Shown: positions 8,800 to 17,143 of the stretch, one piece after another | Layout: each line of letters starts with the position of its first letter | How positions within the stretch are numbered: the stretch's first letter is position 1 | NCBI GenBank assembly: GCA_023145215.1 | Contig: JAGLED010000002.1 | Span: 22,721-86,720 of the forward strand | DNA from: Rhodospirillales bacterium | Lineage (GTDB): Bacteria; Pseudomonadota; Alphaproteobacteria; Rhodospirillales; Casp-alpha2 | Reading direction: 5' to 3' | DNA length: 64,000 nucleotides | The notes under the pieces: generated by a model | The model's input: only the letters and a program-made list of their open reading frames with translations | Databases searched by the model: none | What the model was told of the DNA's origin: nothing | Position numbers and translations under genes: made by a program

Positions 8800-9347
8800 A
8801 GTTTCTCAATCACGAAATTATTGTTTGTATAGACGCAGATCTCGGCGGCGACGGACATGGATCTTTTTGCAATGTCTTCGGCGCTCAGATCGTCGAAATC
8901 GATCAGCGCGCGGGCCGCGGAAAGCGCATAATTACCGCCCGACCCGATCCCGATCAGTCCGTCCTGGGGCTCCAGGACATCGCCGTTCCCGGTGAGAATC
9001 AAGGAAACATCCTTGTCGGCGACGGCCATCATGGCCTCGAGCCGCCTGAGATAACGATCCGTCCGCCAGTCCTTGGCCAGCTCGACGCAGGCCCGCATCA
9101 GCTGGTTGGGATACTGATCCAGCTTGCCTTCAAGCCGTTCGAAAAGGGTAAACGCATCGGCGGTCGCGCCGGCGAAGCCCGCGATGACGTTGTCGCCCGC
9201 AAGCCGGCGCACCTTCCTGGCGTTCGCCTTGACCACGGTTTCACCCAGACTGACCTGGCCGTCGCCGGCGATGACGACGGAACCGTTCTTGCGCACCGAC
9301 AAGATCGTCGTCGCGTGCCATGAAGTGGGGGACGTTTCGGCGGACAT
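8796..9347 (-). CDS. hslV: ATP-dependent protease peptidase subunit HslV
   Basis: A 183-residue proteasome-like peptidase. The start at 9347 has AAGGAG upstream and gives a 12-residue propeptide before [12 protein letters not shown]; the first Thr of TTI (about Thr13) should be the N-terminal nucleophile after processing. [26 protein letters not shown] and [15 protein letters not shown] are family blocks. A longer in-frame start at 9377 would add 10 residues of no known use. A weak sigma-70-like site may lie on the minus strand (TTGACC at 9438-9433, CACATA at 9414-9409). The gene is divergent from hisB. Confidence 0.97.
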   Translation of the reverse strand: MSAETSPTSWHATTILSVRKNGSVVIAGDGQVSLGETVVKANARKVRRLAGDNVIAGFAGATADAFTLFERLEGKLDQYPNQLMRACVELAKDWRTDRYLRRLEAMMAVADKDVSLILTGNGDVLEPQDGLIGIGSGGNYALSAARALIDFDDLSAEDIAKRSMSVAAEICVYTNNNFVIEKL

Positions 9348-9512
9348 GAAATCTCCTTGGCCGGGATCGGCCGGCAATCTCAGTCGCGGCCGAAAAGGAT
9401 CGTTCCCCTATGTGGTCCGTTCCGGCCAAGCGGTCAAGTGACTGGCCGTTCGGGTGGACACGCGTCGGGGCTGGCAGACCGTGAATCAACCTGCTAGAAG
9501 AACTGCGTTCTT

Positions 9513-9545
9513 TGCAGGAGACCCATTCCTGCACAGTTGCAGGAG
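9513..9545 (+). promoter_or_regulatory. Mutually exclusive hairpins around the hisB ribosome binding site
   Basis: Three 7-bp elements are arranged TGCAGGA (9513-9519), TCCTGCA (9527-9533), TGCAGGA (9538-9544). The central arm can pair perfectly with either flank. Pairing with the left arm gives a 7-bp stem with a 7-nt loop and leaves the hisB Shine-Dalgarno AGGAG (9541-9545) free. Pairing with the right arm gives a 7-bp stem with a 4-nt loop and buries that Shine-Dalgarno. Such a layout could be a translational switch, or a by-product of a duplicated ribosome binding site. Confidence 0.5.
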
Positions 9546-9554
9546 AACCCTTTG

Positions 9555-10142
9555 ATGCGCACAGCGACCATCGAACGCAAGACCAAGGAAACGGATATTT
9601 CCGTGAGCCTCGATCTCGACGGCACCGGGAAGTACGACGTCTCGACCGGTATCGGGTTCCTTGACCACATGCTGGAGCAGCTTTCGCGCCACAGCCTGAT
9701 GGACCTGACCGTGAAGGCGAAGGGCGATCTGCATATCGATTTCCACCACACCACCGAGGATACGGGCATCGCCATCGGTGAGGCGTTCTCCAAGGCGCTC
9801 GGCGAGCGCAAGGGCATCACGCGCTATGCCAGCGCCCTGATCCCGATGGATGAAACGCTGACCCGCGTCGCCATCGACATTTCGAACCGCCCGTACCTGA
9901 TCTGGAAAGTGGACTTCACCAAGCCGAAGCTCGGCGATATGGACACGGAATTGTTCAAGGAATGGTTTCAGGCATTCGCGCAGGCGGCGGGCATCACGCT
10001 TCACGTCGAAAATCTTTATGGTGAGAACAATCACCACATCGTCGAGAGCTGTTACAAGGGACTTGCCCGCGCACTCCGTGACGGCATTACCATTGACCCC
10101 CGCAAGGCCGATGAGGTGCCGTCCACCAAGGGTGTCCTCTAA
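9555..10142 (+). CDS. hisB: Imidazoleglycerol-phosphate dehydratase
   Basis: A 195-residue single-function HisB, without the HisN phosphatase domain of enterics. It dehydrates imidazole glycerol phosphate to imidazole acetol phosphate in histidine synthesis. Metal-binding signatures are present: [14 protein letters not shown] near residue 35, [20 protein letters not shown] near 60 and [20 protein letters not shown] near 160. ATG 9555 has AGGAG 9 bp upstream and gives the usual [10 protein letters not shown] start. It opens the his gene run; the leader has alternative hairpins over the ribosome binding site. Confidence 0.97.
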   Translation: MRTATIERKTKETDISVSLDLDGTGKYDVSTGIGFLDHMLEQLSRHSLMDLTVKAKGDLHIDFHHTTEDTGIAIGEAFSKALGERKGITRYASALIPMDETLTRVAIDISNRPYLIWKVDFTKPKLGDMDTELFKEWFQAFAQAAGITLHVENLYGENNHHIVESCYKGLARALRDGITIDPRKADEVPSTKGVL

Positions 10143-10164
10143 ACTTTCCGGAGTACGTTAACCG

Positions 10165-10569
10165 ATGCGGCTTTACTCGGTATACCTCCGCGACCACGGC
10201 CGGATGCCGTTGGAAGACCTTGTTCTGGTCAAGGAAGGCTTTTCGTGGCCGGGGTTCTTCTTCACGTTCGTCTGGGCGCTCTGGACCCGCATGTGGCTGC
10301 CGGCGATCGTGCTGTTCACGGTGATCGCGCTGGCCGGTTTCGGCGTGCAGAAGCTGGGGCTCGGTGAAGATCTCGAGGGTATGACATCGATCCTGCTCGC
10401 CCTCTCGATTGGGCTGGTCGGAAACGACATCCGCCGCTGGTGGCTCGATCAGAAAGGCTACCAGGAAGTCGCCGTCGTCAGTGGCAAGAATGCCGAAGAC
10501 GCGGCGCGGCGATTCCTCGACGCCGCCGACATCGACCGCAGCGGCATTTATCCCGGTCTTTCCAGATGA
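10165..10569 (+). CDS. DUF2628 membrane protein within the his operon
   Basis: A 134-residue protein with the DUF2628 pattern: a soluble start ([12 protein letters not shown]), then [21 protein letters not shown] near residue 27 and two hydrophobic segments (about 37-60 and 72-90), then a C-terminal amphipathic stretch ([14 protein letters not shown]). The function of the family is unknown. It lies 22 bp after hisB, and its TGA overlaps the hisH ATG by 4 bp, so it is embedded in the histidine operon. Nothing in it suggests a catalytic role in histidine synthesis. Confidence 0.85.
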   Translation: MRLYSVYLRDHGRMPLEDLVLVKEGFSWPGFFFTFVWALWTRMWLPAIVLFTVIALAGFGVQKLGLGEDLEGMTSILLALSIGLVGNDIRRWWLDQKGYQEVAVVSGKNAEDAARRFLDAADIDRSGIYPGLSR

Positions 10570-11210
10570 GCATCGTCATCGTCGATTACGGGTCGGGTAA
10601 CCTGCGCTCCGCCGCCCGGGCGTTCGAGCGCGCGGTCAAGGAAGCCGGCCTGCCGGACAAAGTGATGGTGACGGGCGATCCGTACGCGGTGCGTCTCGCC
10701 GACCGGGTCGTGTTACCGGGCGTCGGCGCGTTCGCGGATTGCAAGCGGGGGCTCTGGGCCGTGGACGGCATGCCGGAAGCGCTGCGAGAACACGTGATCG
10801 ACAAAGGGAACCCGTTCTTCGGGATTTGCGTCGGTATGCAGTTGATGGCCACCAGGGGTCTTGAGCATGGCGAGACCGAGGGCTTCGGCTGGATCGAAGG
10901 CGCGGTGGACCGCATCACCCCCGACGATCCGTCTCTCAAGATTCCGCACATGGGCTGGAACGAGCTTTTGCTCCCGGATGACCCCCACCCTCTTTTCGAT
11001 GGGCTGGAGACGGGATCGCACGTCTACTTCGTGCACTCCTACCATATGAAGGCGGAAAACCCGTCGAACGTACTGGCGAATGCGGATTACGGCGGCCCGA
11101 TCACCGCCGCCGTCGGCCGCGACAATATGGTCGGAACGCAGTTCCACCCGGAGAAAAGTCAGGCCGCCGGATTGCGCATCATCAGCAATTTCCTGAGGTG
11201 GAAGCCATGA
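10566..11210 (+). CDS. hisH: Imidazole glycerol phosphate synthase, glutaminase subunit
   Basis: A 214-residue class I glutamine amidotransferase. The nucleophile motif [13 protein letters not shown] (Cys near residue 86) and the His/Glu pair QFHPEKSQ near residue 195 complete the catalytic triad; [16 protein letters not shown] is the HisH N-terminus. It releases ammonia from glutamine for HisF. The ATG overlaps the DUF2628 stop, and the gene's own TGA overlaps the hisA ATG by 4 bp. An earlier in-frame start at 10440 lies inside the preceding gene and was rejected. Confidence 0.97.
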   Translation: MSIVIVDYGSGNLRSAARAFERAVKEAGLPDKVMVTGDPYAVRLADRVVLPGVGAFADCKRGLWAVDGMPEALREHVIDKGNPFFGICVGMQLMATRGLEHGETEGFGWIEGAVDRITPDDPSLKIPHMGWNELLLPDDPHPLFDGLETGSHVYFVHSYHMKAENPSNVLANADYGGPITAAVGRDNMVGTQFHPEKSQAAGLRIISNFLRWKP

Positions 11211-11935
11211 TTTTCTTTCCCGCGATCGATCTCAAGGCGGGCCAGTGCGTTCGGCTGGTGCATGGCGACATGGAACAAGCGACCGTCTTTAATGACGACC
11301 CCGCCGCGCAGGCGCGGGCGTTTGCCGACACGGGCTGCACATGGCTGCACATGGTCGATCTTGACGGCGCCTTCGCCGGCAAGCCCGAAAATGCGGACGC
11401 GGTTTCCGCCGTGTTGGATGCGGTCGATATCAAGGTGCAACTGGGCGGCGGCATTCGCGACATGAAGACCATCGAAGGCTGGCTCGCGCGTGGGCTGGCA
11501 CGGGTTATCCTCGGCACGGTCGCCGTCCGGGACCCGGATCTGGTGGTCGCGGCGTGTAAAGAATTCCCGGGCCAGGTCGCCCTCGGGATCGATGCCCGGG
11601 ACGGTTACGTCGCCGTTCAGGGCTGGGCCGAGGCGACGGCATTGAAAACCGAAGAGCTTGCAAAAAGATTCGAAGATGCGGGCGCGGCGGCGCTGATTTT
11701 CACCGACATCGGCCGCGACGGGGCGATGCAGGGGCCGAACCTGGATGCCACGCTCGCGCTGGCCGACGCCGTCGATATCCCGGTGATCCTGTCGGGCGGC
11801 GTGTCGTCGATGGAAGACCTCGAAGCGGTGCGTCTGCGCGGCGGCAAATTGGCCGGTGTGATTTCCGGACGTGCAGTCTATGACGGGCGCATCGACCCGG
11901 GCGCGGCCGTCCGGCTTCTGAAGGAGGCGGCATGA
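11207..11935 (+). CDS. hisA: Phosphoribosylformimino-AICAR ribotide isomerase
   Basis: A 242-residue TIM barrel. [17 protein letters not shown] carries the catalytic Asp8, [17 protein letters not shown] near residue 80 binds one phosphate, and [14 protein letters not shown] near 168 carries the second catalytic Asp. It performs the Amadori rearrangement that precedes HisHF. ATG 11207 shares ATGA with the hisH stop, and the hisA TGA shares ATGA with hisF, so the three enzymes are probably translated in fixed ratio. Confidence 0.97.
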   Translation: MIFFPAIDLKAGQCVRLVHGDMEQATVFNDDPAAQARAFADTGCTWLHMVDLDGAFAGKPENADAVSAVLDAVDIKVQLGGGIRDMKTIEGWLARGLARVILGTVAVRDPDLVVAACKEFPGQVALGIDARDGYVAVQGWAEATALKTEELAKRFEDAGAAALIFTDIGRDGAMQGPNLDATLALADAVDIPVILSGGVSSMEDLEAVRLRGGKLAGVISGRAVYDGRIDPGAAVRLLKEAA

Positions 11936-12696
11936 CGCTCAAGGTCCGCATCATCCCGTGTCTCGATGTCGACCAGGGCCGCGTGGTCAAGGGCGTCAAC
12001 TTCGTCGATCTGGTCGATGCCGGCGACCCGGTTGAGCAGGCTAGGGTCTATGACGCCGCCGGCGCGGATGAGCTTTGTTTCCTGGACATCACCGCCAGCC
12101 ACGAAAACCGCGAGACGATCTTCGACGTGGTTTCGAGAACCGCCGAGCAGTGCTTCATGCCGCTGACGGTCGGTGGTGGGGTCCGGACGACGGAGGATAT
12201 CCGGAAACTTCTTCTGGCCGGTGCCGACAAAGTGTCGATCAACACCGCCGCCGTTCACAACCCCGAGTTCGTTCGCGAAGCGGCGGAAAAGTTCGGCACC
12301 CAGTGCATCGTCGTCGCCGTCGATGCCAAAGCCGTCGCGCCGGGCAAGTTTGAGATTTTCACTCACGGCGGGCGCAAGGAAACGGGCCTCGATGCCGTCG
12401 ACTGGGCGGTGCGCATGCAGGAGCTGGGCGCAGGCGAAATCCTGCTGACGTCGATGGACCGCGACGGCACCAAACAGGGTTTCAATATTCCGCTGACCCG
12501 CGCGGTATCGGATGCCCTGACCATCCCGGTGATCGCGTCGGGCGGCGTCGGCAATCTCGATCATCTGGTCGAAGGAGTGACGGAGGGGCACGCCTCCGCG
12601 GTGCTCGCGGCCTCGATTTTTCATTTCGGTACCTATACGATCGCCGAGGCCAAAGCCCACATGAAAAAGGCTGGCGTTTCGGTGCGTGATGTGTGA
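11932..12696 (+). CDS. hisF: Imidazole glycerol phosphate synthase, cyclase subunit
   Basis: A 254-residue TIM barrel. The catalytic Asp pair is visible: [19 protein letters not shown] (Asp near residue 11) and [15 protein letters not shown] (Asp near residue 130). Phosphate-binding [14 protein letters not shown] near residue 81 and [14 protein letters not shown] near 200 are present. It closes the imidazole ring using ammonia channelled from HisH and releases AICAR. Confidence 0.97.
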   Translation: MTLKVRIIPCLDVDQGRVVKGVNFVDLVDAGDPVEQARVYDAAGADELCFLDITASHENRETIFDVVSRTAEQCFMPLTVGGGVRTTEDIRKLLLAGADKVSINTAAVHNPEFVREAAEKFGTQCIVVAVDAKAVAPGKFEIFTHGGRKETGLDAVDWAVRMQELGAGEILLTSMDRDGTKQGFNIPLTRAVSDALTIPVIASGGVGNLDHLVEGVTEGHASAVLAASIFHFGTYTIAEAKAHMKKAGVSVRDV

Positions 12697-12708
12697 AGGA
12701 CGCGACAG

Positions 12709-13041
12709 ATGAGTACTGACAATCCGAGCGAAGTTCTTGAGCGCCTTTTCAAGGTTATCGAAAGCCGGAAGGGCGGCAATGCGGACACCTCCTATACCGC
12801 CAGGCTACTGGATGGCGGCGCGCCGAAAATCGGCAAGAAACTGAGCGAAGAGGCCGCCGAGGTCACCATCGCGGCCCTTTCCGAGGGCAAGGACGCGGTG
12901 GCGCGCGAAAGTGCGGATCTTCTCTATCACTTGTTGGTGATGTGGGCGGCGATGGGCATCGCGCCCGAAGACGTCTATGCGGAGCTGAATAAACGCGAGG
13001 GGACGTCCGGAATCGACGAGAAGAACAGCCGGCAGAAATAG
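12709..13041 (+). CDS. hisE: Phosphoribosyl-ATP pyrophosphatase
   Basis: A 110-residue all-alpha protein of the MazG-like HisE family. The motif KKLSEEAAEVTIAALSEGKD near residue 43 and ESADLLYHLLVMW near 65 supply the acidic Mg-binding residues. It hydrolyses phosphoribosyl-ATP to the monophosphate, the second step of histidine synthesis. HisI is not fused and not in this window. AAGGA lies about 8 bp before the ATG. Confidence 0.95.
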   Translation: MSTDNPSEVLERLFKVIESRKGGNADTSYTARLLDGGAPKIGKKLSEEAAEVTIAALSEGKDAVARESADLLYHLLVMWAAMGIAPEDVYAELNKREGTSGIDEKNSRQK

Positions 13042-13062
13042 ATTCGGAATCGGAACGACACC

Positions 13063-13449
13063 ATGGTTTACGACATGACCTACAATCCGGAGAACATCTT
13101 CGCCAAGATCATCCGTGGCGAGATTCCCTGCGACAAGGTGTACGAGGACGATCACACGCTCGCGTTCAACGACATCAATCCGCAGGCGCCGGTGCATGTG
13201 CTGGTCATCCCCAAGGGCGCGTATGTGAACATGGAGGATTTCCATGCCAAAGCGTCGGATGAAGAGATCGCGGCGCTGATCCGTGCCGTCGGCGAGGTCG
13301 CGAAGATCAAGGGAATGAGCGATACCGGGTATCGGATCCTGTCGAACACCGGCGAGGATGCACACCAGGAAGTCCCCCACCTGCATATCCACGTGGTCGG
13401 CAAACGTGACCTCGGCCGCATGCTCGGCAAGCCGAAACCCGAGGCCTGA
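13063..13449 (+). CDS. hinT: HIT family nucleotide hydrolase (HinT-like)
   Basis: A 128-residue protein with NIFAKIIRGEIPCDKVYEDD at the start and the histidine triad HLHIHVVG near residue 107. HinT proteins hydrolyse purine nucleoside phosphoramidates, including acyl-AMP adducts. Placement immediately after hisE is usual in Rhodospirillales and suggests the last cistron of the his transcript. The exact physiological substrate cannot be read from the sequence. Confidence 0.93.
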   Translation: MVYDMTYNPENIFAKIIRGEIPCDKVYEDDHTLAFNDINPQAPVHVLVIPKGAYVNMEDFHAKASDEEIAALIRAVGEVAKIKGMSDTGYRILSNTGEDAHQEVPHLHIHVVGKRDLGRMLGKPKPEA

Positions 13450-13553
13450 GCTCTGCGGCACGCGATTTTCCCAAAATCATCCTGAAAACCCCTATCTGTT
13501 GCGTTTTTGATCGGCTAAGATACTGCATCTTGAGCCCTCAAAGAGTGTAACGG

Positions 13554-16500
13554 ATGGCGACACGGCCCGAAATCGAGCGCGCTGAGCTGGCCCCTTTGCC
13601 CGGCCAGCCGGAAGTGCTGACGGTGCCGGAGAGCGGACCCGTGGTGATTCCGGGCGGCGGCTTGTTGTCGGAGGCCGTCTACGCGCGGGTCGACACGGAC
13701 CTGCTGATCGAACTTGGCGATGGTTCCCGGCTGATTGTTCGGGATTACTTCGCCACGTCTGCCCCGCCGCCGCTGGCGACCGACGCCGGCGTGCATATCG
13801 GATCGGATGTGGTCTCCGCACTGGCCGGGATCGATGCGGCCGAGACGCCGACCGTGGCGGCTGCGTCCGCCCCCATCGGGCGGATCGAAACCCTGTCGGG
13901 CGATGTCGACCTGGTGCGCGCCGACGGAACGCATATCGAGGCCGAGGCCGGGACGCTGATCAGCCGCGGCGACCGGATCGAAACCGGCATGGACGGCAAC
14001 GCCGGGCTGCTGTTCGCCGACGAGAGCACGTTCTCCGTCGGTCATTCCGCAAAGGCGACGTTCGACGATCTGGTCTTCGATCCGGATAGCGGCGCGCAGC
14101 ACGCCACGTTCATCGTCCAGCAAGGCACGTTCTCGTTCTCCGGCGGCGGCATATCGCAGACCGACGGCGCGTTCCTGATCAAGACGCCGGCCGCGACCAT
14201 CAACGTCGACGGCGCATCCGGGGCGGGCCGGGTCGAAACCGACGGCGGCACGATGGTGGCGTATCTGCGTGCGGACGATGTCGGGGCCGGCGCGCTACGG
14301 GTCGAGAACCCGGGCGGCGCCGAGGTGCTGGATAATTCCTACGAAGCCCTCATCGTCGACGACTATTTCTCTCGACCGAGCAATGTATTTCGCCTGGGCC
14401 CCCGCGATACGGCGGAACATTTCGGGGATGCGATCCAGGCGCTGCCGGACGCCCATGCGATGATGCCGGACTCTCTGCTTGCGGCAGAACGCGGTGCGGA
14501 TCCGGCCAGCCGGGCCTTGGCCGAACAGGCGGAAGCAGATGGTTTCGGCTCCGAAACGGATGACGCGGCGGGGCTCGAAGGCGCCGTTCAGGTCGACCGT
14601 GAAACCGCTTTCGAGATCGCGGCGCGCAAGGCGGCAATCGCCGCTGCCGCGCGGGATGCGGCGGACGAAGCGTTGCGTGATGCAACGGCGGCGGAGCAGG
14701 CGGCGCGCCAACAAGCGGCCGAAGCCGGTGCGGACGCGAACCAAAAACAGATCGATGCCGAAACGTTGAGGCGCCAGGCGCTGGATGTTCTCGACGAATC
14801 GGAGCGCCGTGACCGCGCGTTCGAGGATGCGATTCGCGAATCCGAACGTGCGACCCGCGCCGAGGACGATGCGGCCCGCGCCGTTGCCGAAACCGACCAA
14901 GCCGAAGCGGTGGCCGCCGAACGTCTTGCCGCCGCGGAAGAAGCTGTCAGGCGCGCGCTCGAAGAGGCGGAAAGAGCACGCTCGGAAGCGCTGCAGATCC
15001 TCGAAGAGGCGAAACAGAAGGAAGCCGCGTTCGCCGAAGCACAACGCGCCGCGCAAGCCGCACAGGAAGCGGAAGAGGCGCGCGCCCTTGCGGTCGCCGA
15101 AGCCGACGCGGCGGAGGAAGCTGCTGCTGCCGCCCTCCGTGCTGCGGAAGCCGCCGCGCAATCCGCTGCCCGCGAAGCCGAAGCCGCGGAACGGGTTGCC
15201 CAGGAAGCGAGTACCGCGGCCGAGGTTGTCGAGACCGTCGTCGAACGCGAACTCGCGGCGATCGATCCGGATCTGTTGAAGCCGCCGTCGCCCGATGATC
15301 CGTCGGCGACGAAGGGCGACTGGATCACGAAAACCAACACGTTGATGAACGTCGCGGGCGCGGCGATGGACGCGGGCGAAGCCGCGGCGCGGGAGGCCTA
15401 TCGGGAAGCTTTGCGTGAGGGGTCGAGCATCGAGGAAGCGCTCGAACGGGCCATCGTCGCGGCGGAGGCCTATGGCGGCGCCCGGGCCGCGGACCAGGTG
15501 ATCGCGGCCGGTCCCGACGGTTTGATCGAGGAAGGCGGAAAGGATGACAGCGGCACGCTGATCGCCGGCGGCAGTGGTGGCGGGTATACCGGCGACGCGG
15601 CGGCGACCGATTCCATCGGTACGGACGTCCTTATTGGCGGTGAAGGCGCGGACGGGCTCGGCGGTGCGGGTGGCGGTTATGGCGGGATCGACGGCCTGTT
15701 CGGGTTCGGGTTTCGCTTCACGCCGATCGTCCTCAACCTGTCGCACCGATCGGATGAAGACGATGACCGCGACGACCCGGTGACGATAACGTCGCCCCGG
15801 ACGACGGCGGCCAACGTGATCGCCGGCACCGCGATTGCGGATTTTCTTGTCGGCGACGCCACGGCCAGCACGATCGCCGGGCAAAGTGGCGCCGATTTCA
15901 TCTACGGCGATACGCCGACCAATCTTTTGTCGGGCACCCACAACATTTCCAATACCCTTACCAATCCGACATTCGATGCGTCGGGCGATGACGATCTGAT
16001 CTCGGGGGGTGCGGGCGATGACAGCATCTGGGGTGGGGCCGGCGACGACACCCTTTACGGCGATGTGCCGGAAGATCCGTCCGGTTTCGGGATTTCGCTC
16101 GGCAGTGCGGGCAACGGCGCCGATGCGATCTTCGGCGGTGACGGCAACGATACGATCTATGGTCAGGGGGGGGCCGACACCCTCAACGGCGAAGGCGGCG
16201 ATGACACATTCATGCTGGGAGACGACGACGGCGCCGACGACATCGTCCGGGGCGGCGACGGCGGCGCGGATGCCGGTGCCGATACGGTAAGTTATTCGGG
16301 TGCCGGGGCGGCGGTGAACATCGACCTGGCGGCGGGTACCGCCACAGGTGCGGCGACCGGCAACGACACGTTGAACGGAATCGAACACGCGACCGGCACG
16401 GATCACGACGACACGATCTCCGGCACGGCGGACGCAAATTCCCTCTCGGGCGGCGGCGGCGCAGATACGCTGTCAGGACTTGGCGGGGCGGATAACATCT

Positions 16501-16970
16501 TCGGGTATGCCGGCGACGACGTGCTGATTGGCGGTGAAGGGAACGACACGCTGAGCGGCGGTACGGGTGCCGACGAGTTTCGTTTCGAAGGCGGCTCGGG
16601 TGCGGATGCACTGGCGCGCGCGGCTTCGCTTGGGACCGACCTCATCAACGATTATAACGCCTCCGAAAACGATCTGTTCATGTTGTCCGATAGCGACCTT
16701 GGTCTCGGTAATGCGGGTACGCTGACGGATGGAGTAAATTATTTCGAAGCCGATACGACCGACATTTCAACTGCGCCTCAGAACCTGTCGGGCGGTGCCG
16801 CCAATGCGGGGATCGTCATCATCGGGTCGGGGAACGGCGCCGACGGCGCCGAGGTATGGTACACCGACGACGCATCCGCGATGACAGATAGCAACTCGTA
16901 CCAGTTGGCGACCGTTTCGGATGCGGACCGTTCGACCCTCGATGCCGGGGATTTTCACCTCAAGGGTTGA
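13554..16970 (+). CDS. Large FecR-domain / alanine-rich coiled-coil / RTX calcium-binding protein
   Basis: A 1138-residue, very acidic protein. Residues about 106-226 form a FecR-type domain (RIETLSGDVDLVRADGTHIE, GDRIETGMDGNAGLLF, then VQQGTFSFSGGG and IKTPAATINVDG). Residues about 345-560 are an Ala/Glu/Arg-rich stretch with heptad-like AEAA and AEEA runs, expected to form a long coiled coil. Residues about 810-1015 hold RTX nonapeptides of GGxGxDxLx type, and a short C-terminal domain ends at DFHLKG. No signal peptide is visible. RTX repeats with no signal peptide point to type I secretion, but no transporter is encoded nearby. A surface or matrix role is inference. The ribosome binding site before ATG 13554 is weak. 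Confidence 0.85.
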   Translation: MATRPEIERAELAPLPGQPEVLTVPESGPVVIPGGGLLSEAVYARVDTDLLIELGDGSRLIVRDYFATSAPPPLATDAGVHIGSDVVSALAGIDAAETPTVAAASAPIGRIETLSGDVDLVRADGTHIEAEAGTLISRGDRIETGMDGNAGLLFADESTFSVGHSAKATFDDLVFDPDSGAQHATFIVQQGTFSFSGGGISQTDGAFLIKTPAATINVDGASGAGRVETDGGTMVAYLRADDVGAGALRVENPGGAEVLDNSYEALIVDDYFSRPSNVFRLGPRDTAEHFGDAIQALPDAHAMMPDSLLAAERGADPASRALAEQAEADGFGSETDDAAGLEGAVQVDRETAFEIAARKAAIAAAARDAADEALRDATAAEQAARQQAAEAGADANQKQIDAETLRRQALDVLDESERRDRAFEDAIRESERATRAEDDAARAVAETDQAEAVAAERLAAAEEAVRRALEEAERARSEALQILEEAKQKEAAFAEAQRAAQAAQEAEEARALAVAEADAAEEAAAAALRAAEAAAQSAAREAEAAERVAQEASTAAEVVETVVERELAAIDPDLLKPPSPDDPSATKGDWITKTNTLMNVAGAAMDAGEAAAREAYREALREGSSIEEALERAIVAAEAYGGARAADQVIAAGPDGLIEEGGKDDSGTLIAGGSGGGYTGDAAATDSIGTDVLIGGEGADGLGGAGGGYGGIDGLFGFGFRFTPIVLNLSHRSDEDDDRDDPVTITSPRTTAANVIAGTAIADFLVGDATASTIAGQSGADFIYGDTPTNLLSGTHNISNTLTNPTFDASGDDDLISGGAGDDSIWGGAGDDTLYGDVPEDPSGFGISLGSAGNGADAIFGGDGNDTIYGQGGADTLNGEGGDDTFMLGDDDGADDIVRGGDGGADAGADTVSYSGAGAAVNIDLAAGTATGAATGNDTLNGIEHATGTDHDDTISGTADANSLSGGGGADTLSGLGGADNIFGYAGDDVLIGGEGNDTLSGGTGADEFRFEGGSGADALARAASLGTDLINDYNASENDLFMLSDSDLGLGNAGTLTDGVNYFEADTTDISTAPQNLSGGAANAGIVIIGSGNGADGAEVWYTDDASAMTDSNSYQLATVSDADRSTLDAGDFHLKG
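15982..16595 (+). repeat. RTX nonapeptide repeat region inside the FecR-RTX gene
   Basis: In-frame GGxGxDxUx units: GGAGDDSIWGGAGDDTLYGD, GGDGNDTIYGQGGADTLNGE, then after a spacer with a repeat-free beta segment GGGGADTLSGLGGADNIFGY and GGEGNDTLSGGTGADEF. These are calcium-binding beta-roll repeats of haemolysin type. They occur in two clusters separated by about 90 residues. Confidence 0.9.
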
Positions 16971-16971
16971 A

Positions 16972-17097
16972 TCAGCCCGATCTTTTCCTCGACCCATCGT
17001 TAATTTCGAATAAGACCGCGTCGTCTCCCTTGTTCTGGAGCTGCGATATCGTGATTTTCCTTTGAGCTTCTTTTACCAATTTTCCTAGCCGCTTCAT
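16972..17097 (-). CDS. Possible small basic protein (41 residues)
   Basis: An ATG at 17097 preceded by AGGAAA 8 bp upstream opens a 41-codon frame reading MKRLGKLVKEAQRKITIS and ending at 16972, two bases after the stop of the RTX gene. It is Lys/Arg-rich at its start and uses AT-rich codons (AAA, GAA, TTA, ATA) unlike its neighbours. It matches nothing I recognise. It could be a chance frame in the 173-bp gap between the RTX gene and comM. Confidence 0.25.
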   Translation of the reverse strand: MKRLGKLVKEAQRKITISQLQNKGDDAVLFEINDGSRKRSG

Positions 17098-17143
17098 TTT
17101 CTGATTTCCTGCCCGTTTCGTTTCTTGCCTGACGTGGCGGAAC

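Noticed and set aside
13450..13553. AT-rich palindrome GATTTT-CCC-AAAATC after hinT as a terminator
   Set aside because: The stem is only six A/T-rich pairs without a following T tract, so it is too weak to support the call.
14295..16406. A 703-codon open frame antisense to the FecR-RTX gene
   Set aside because: It mirrors Ala/Gly/Asp-rich repeats as Arg/Gly/Val-rich text, has no recognisable domain, and the plus-strand frame has clear FecR and RTX motifs.
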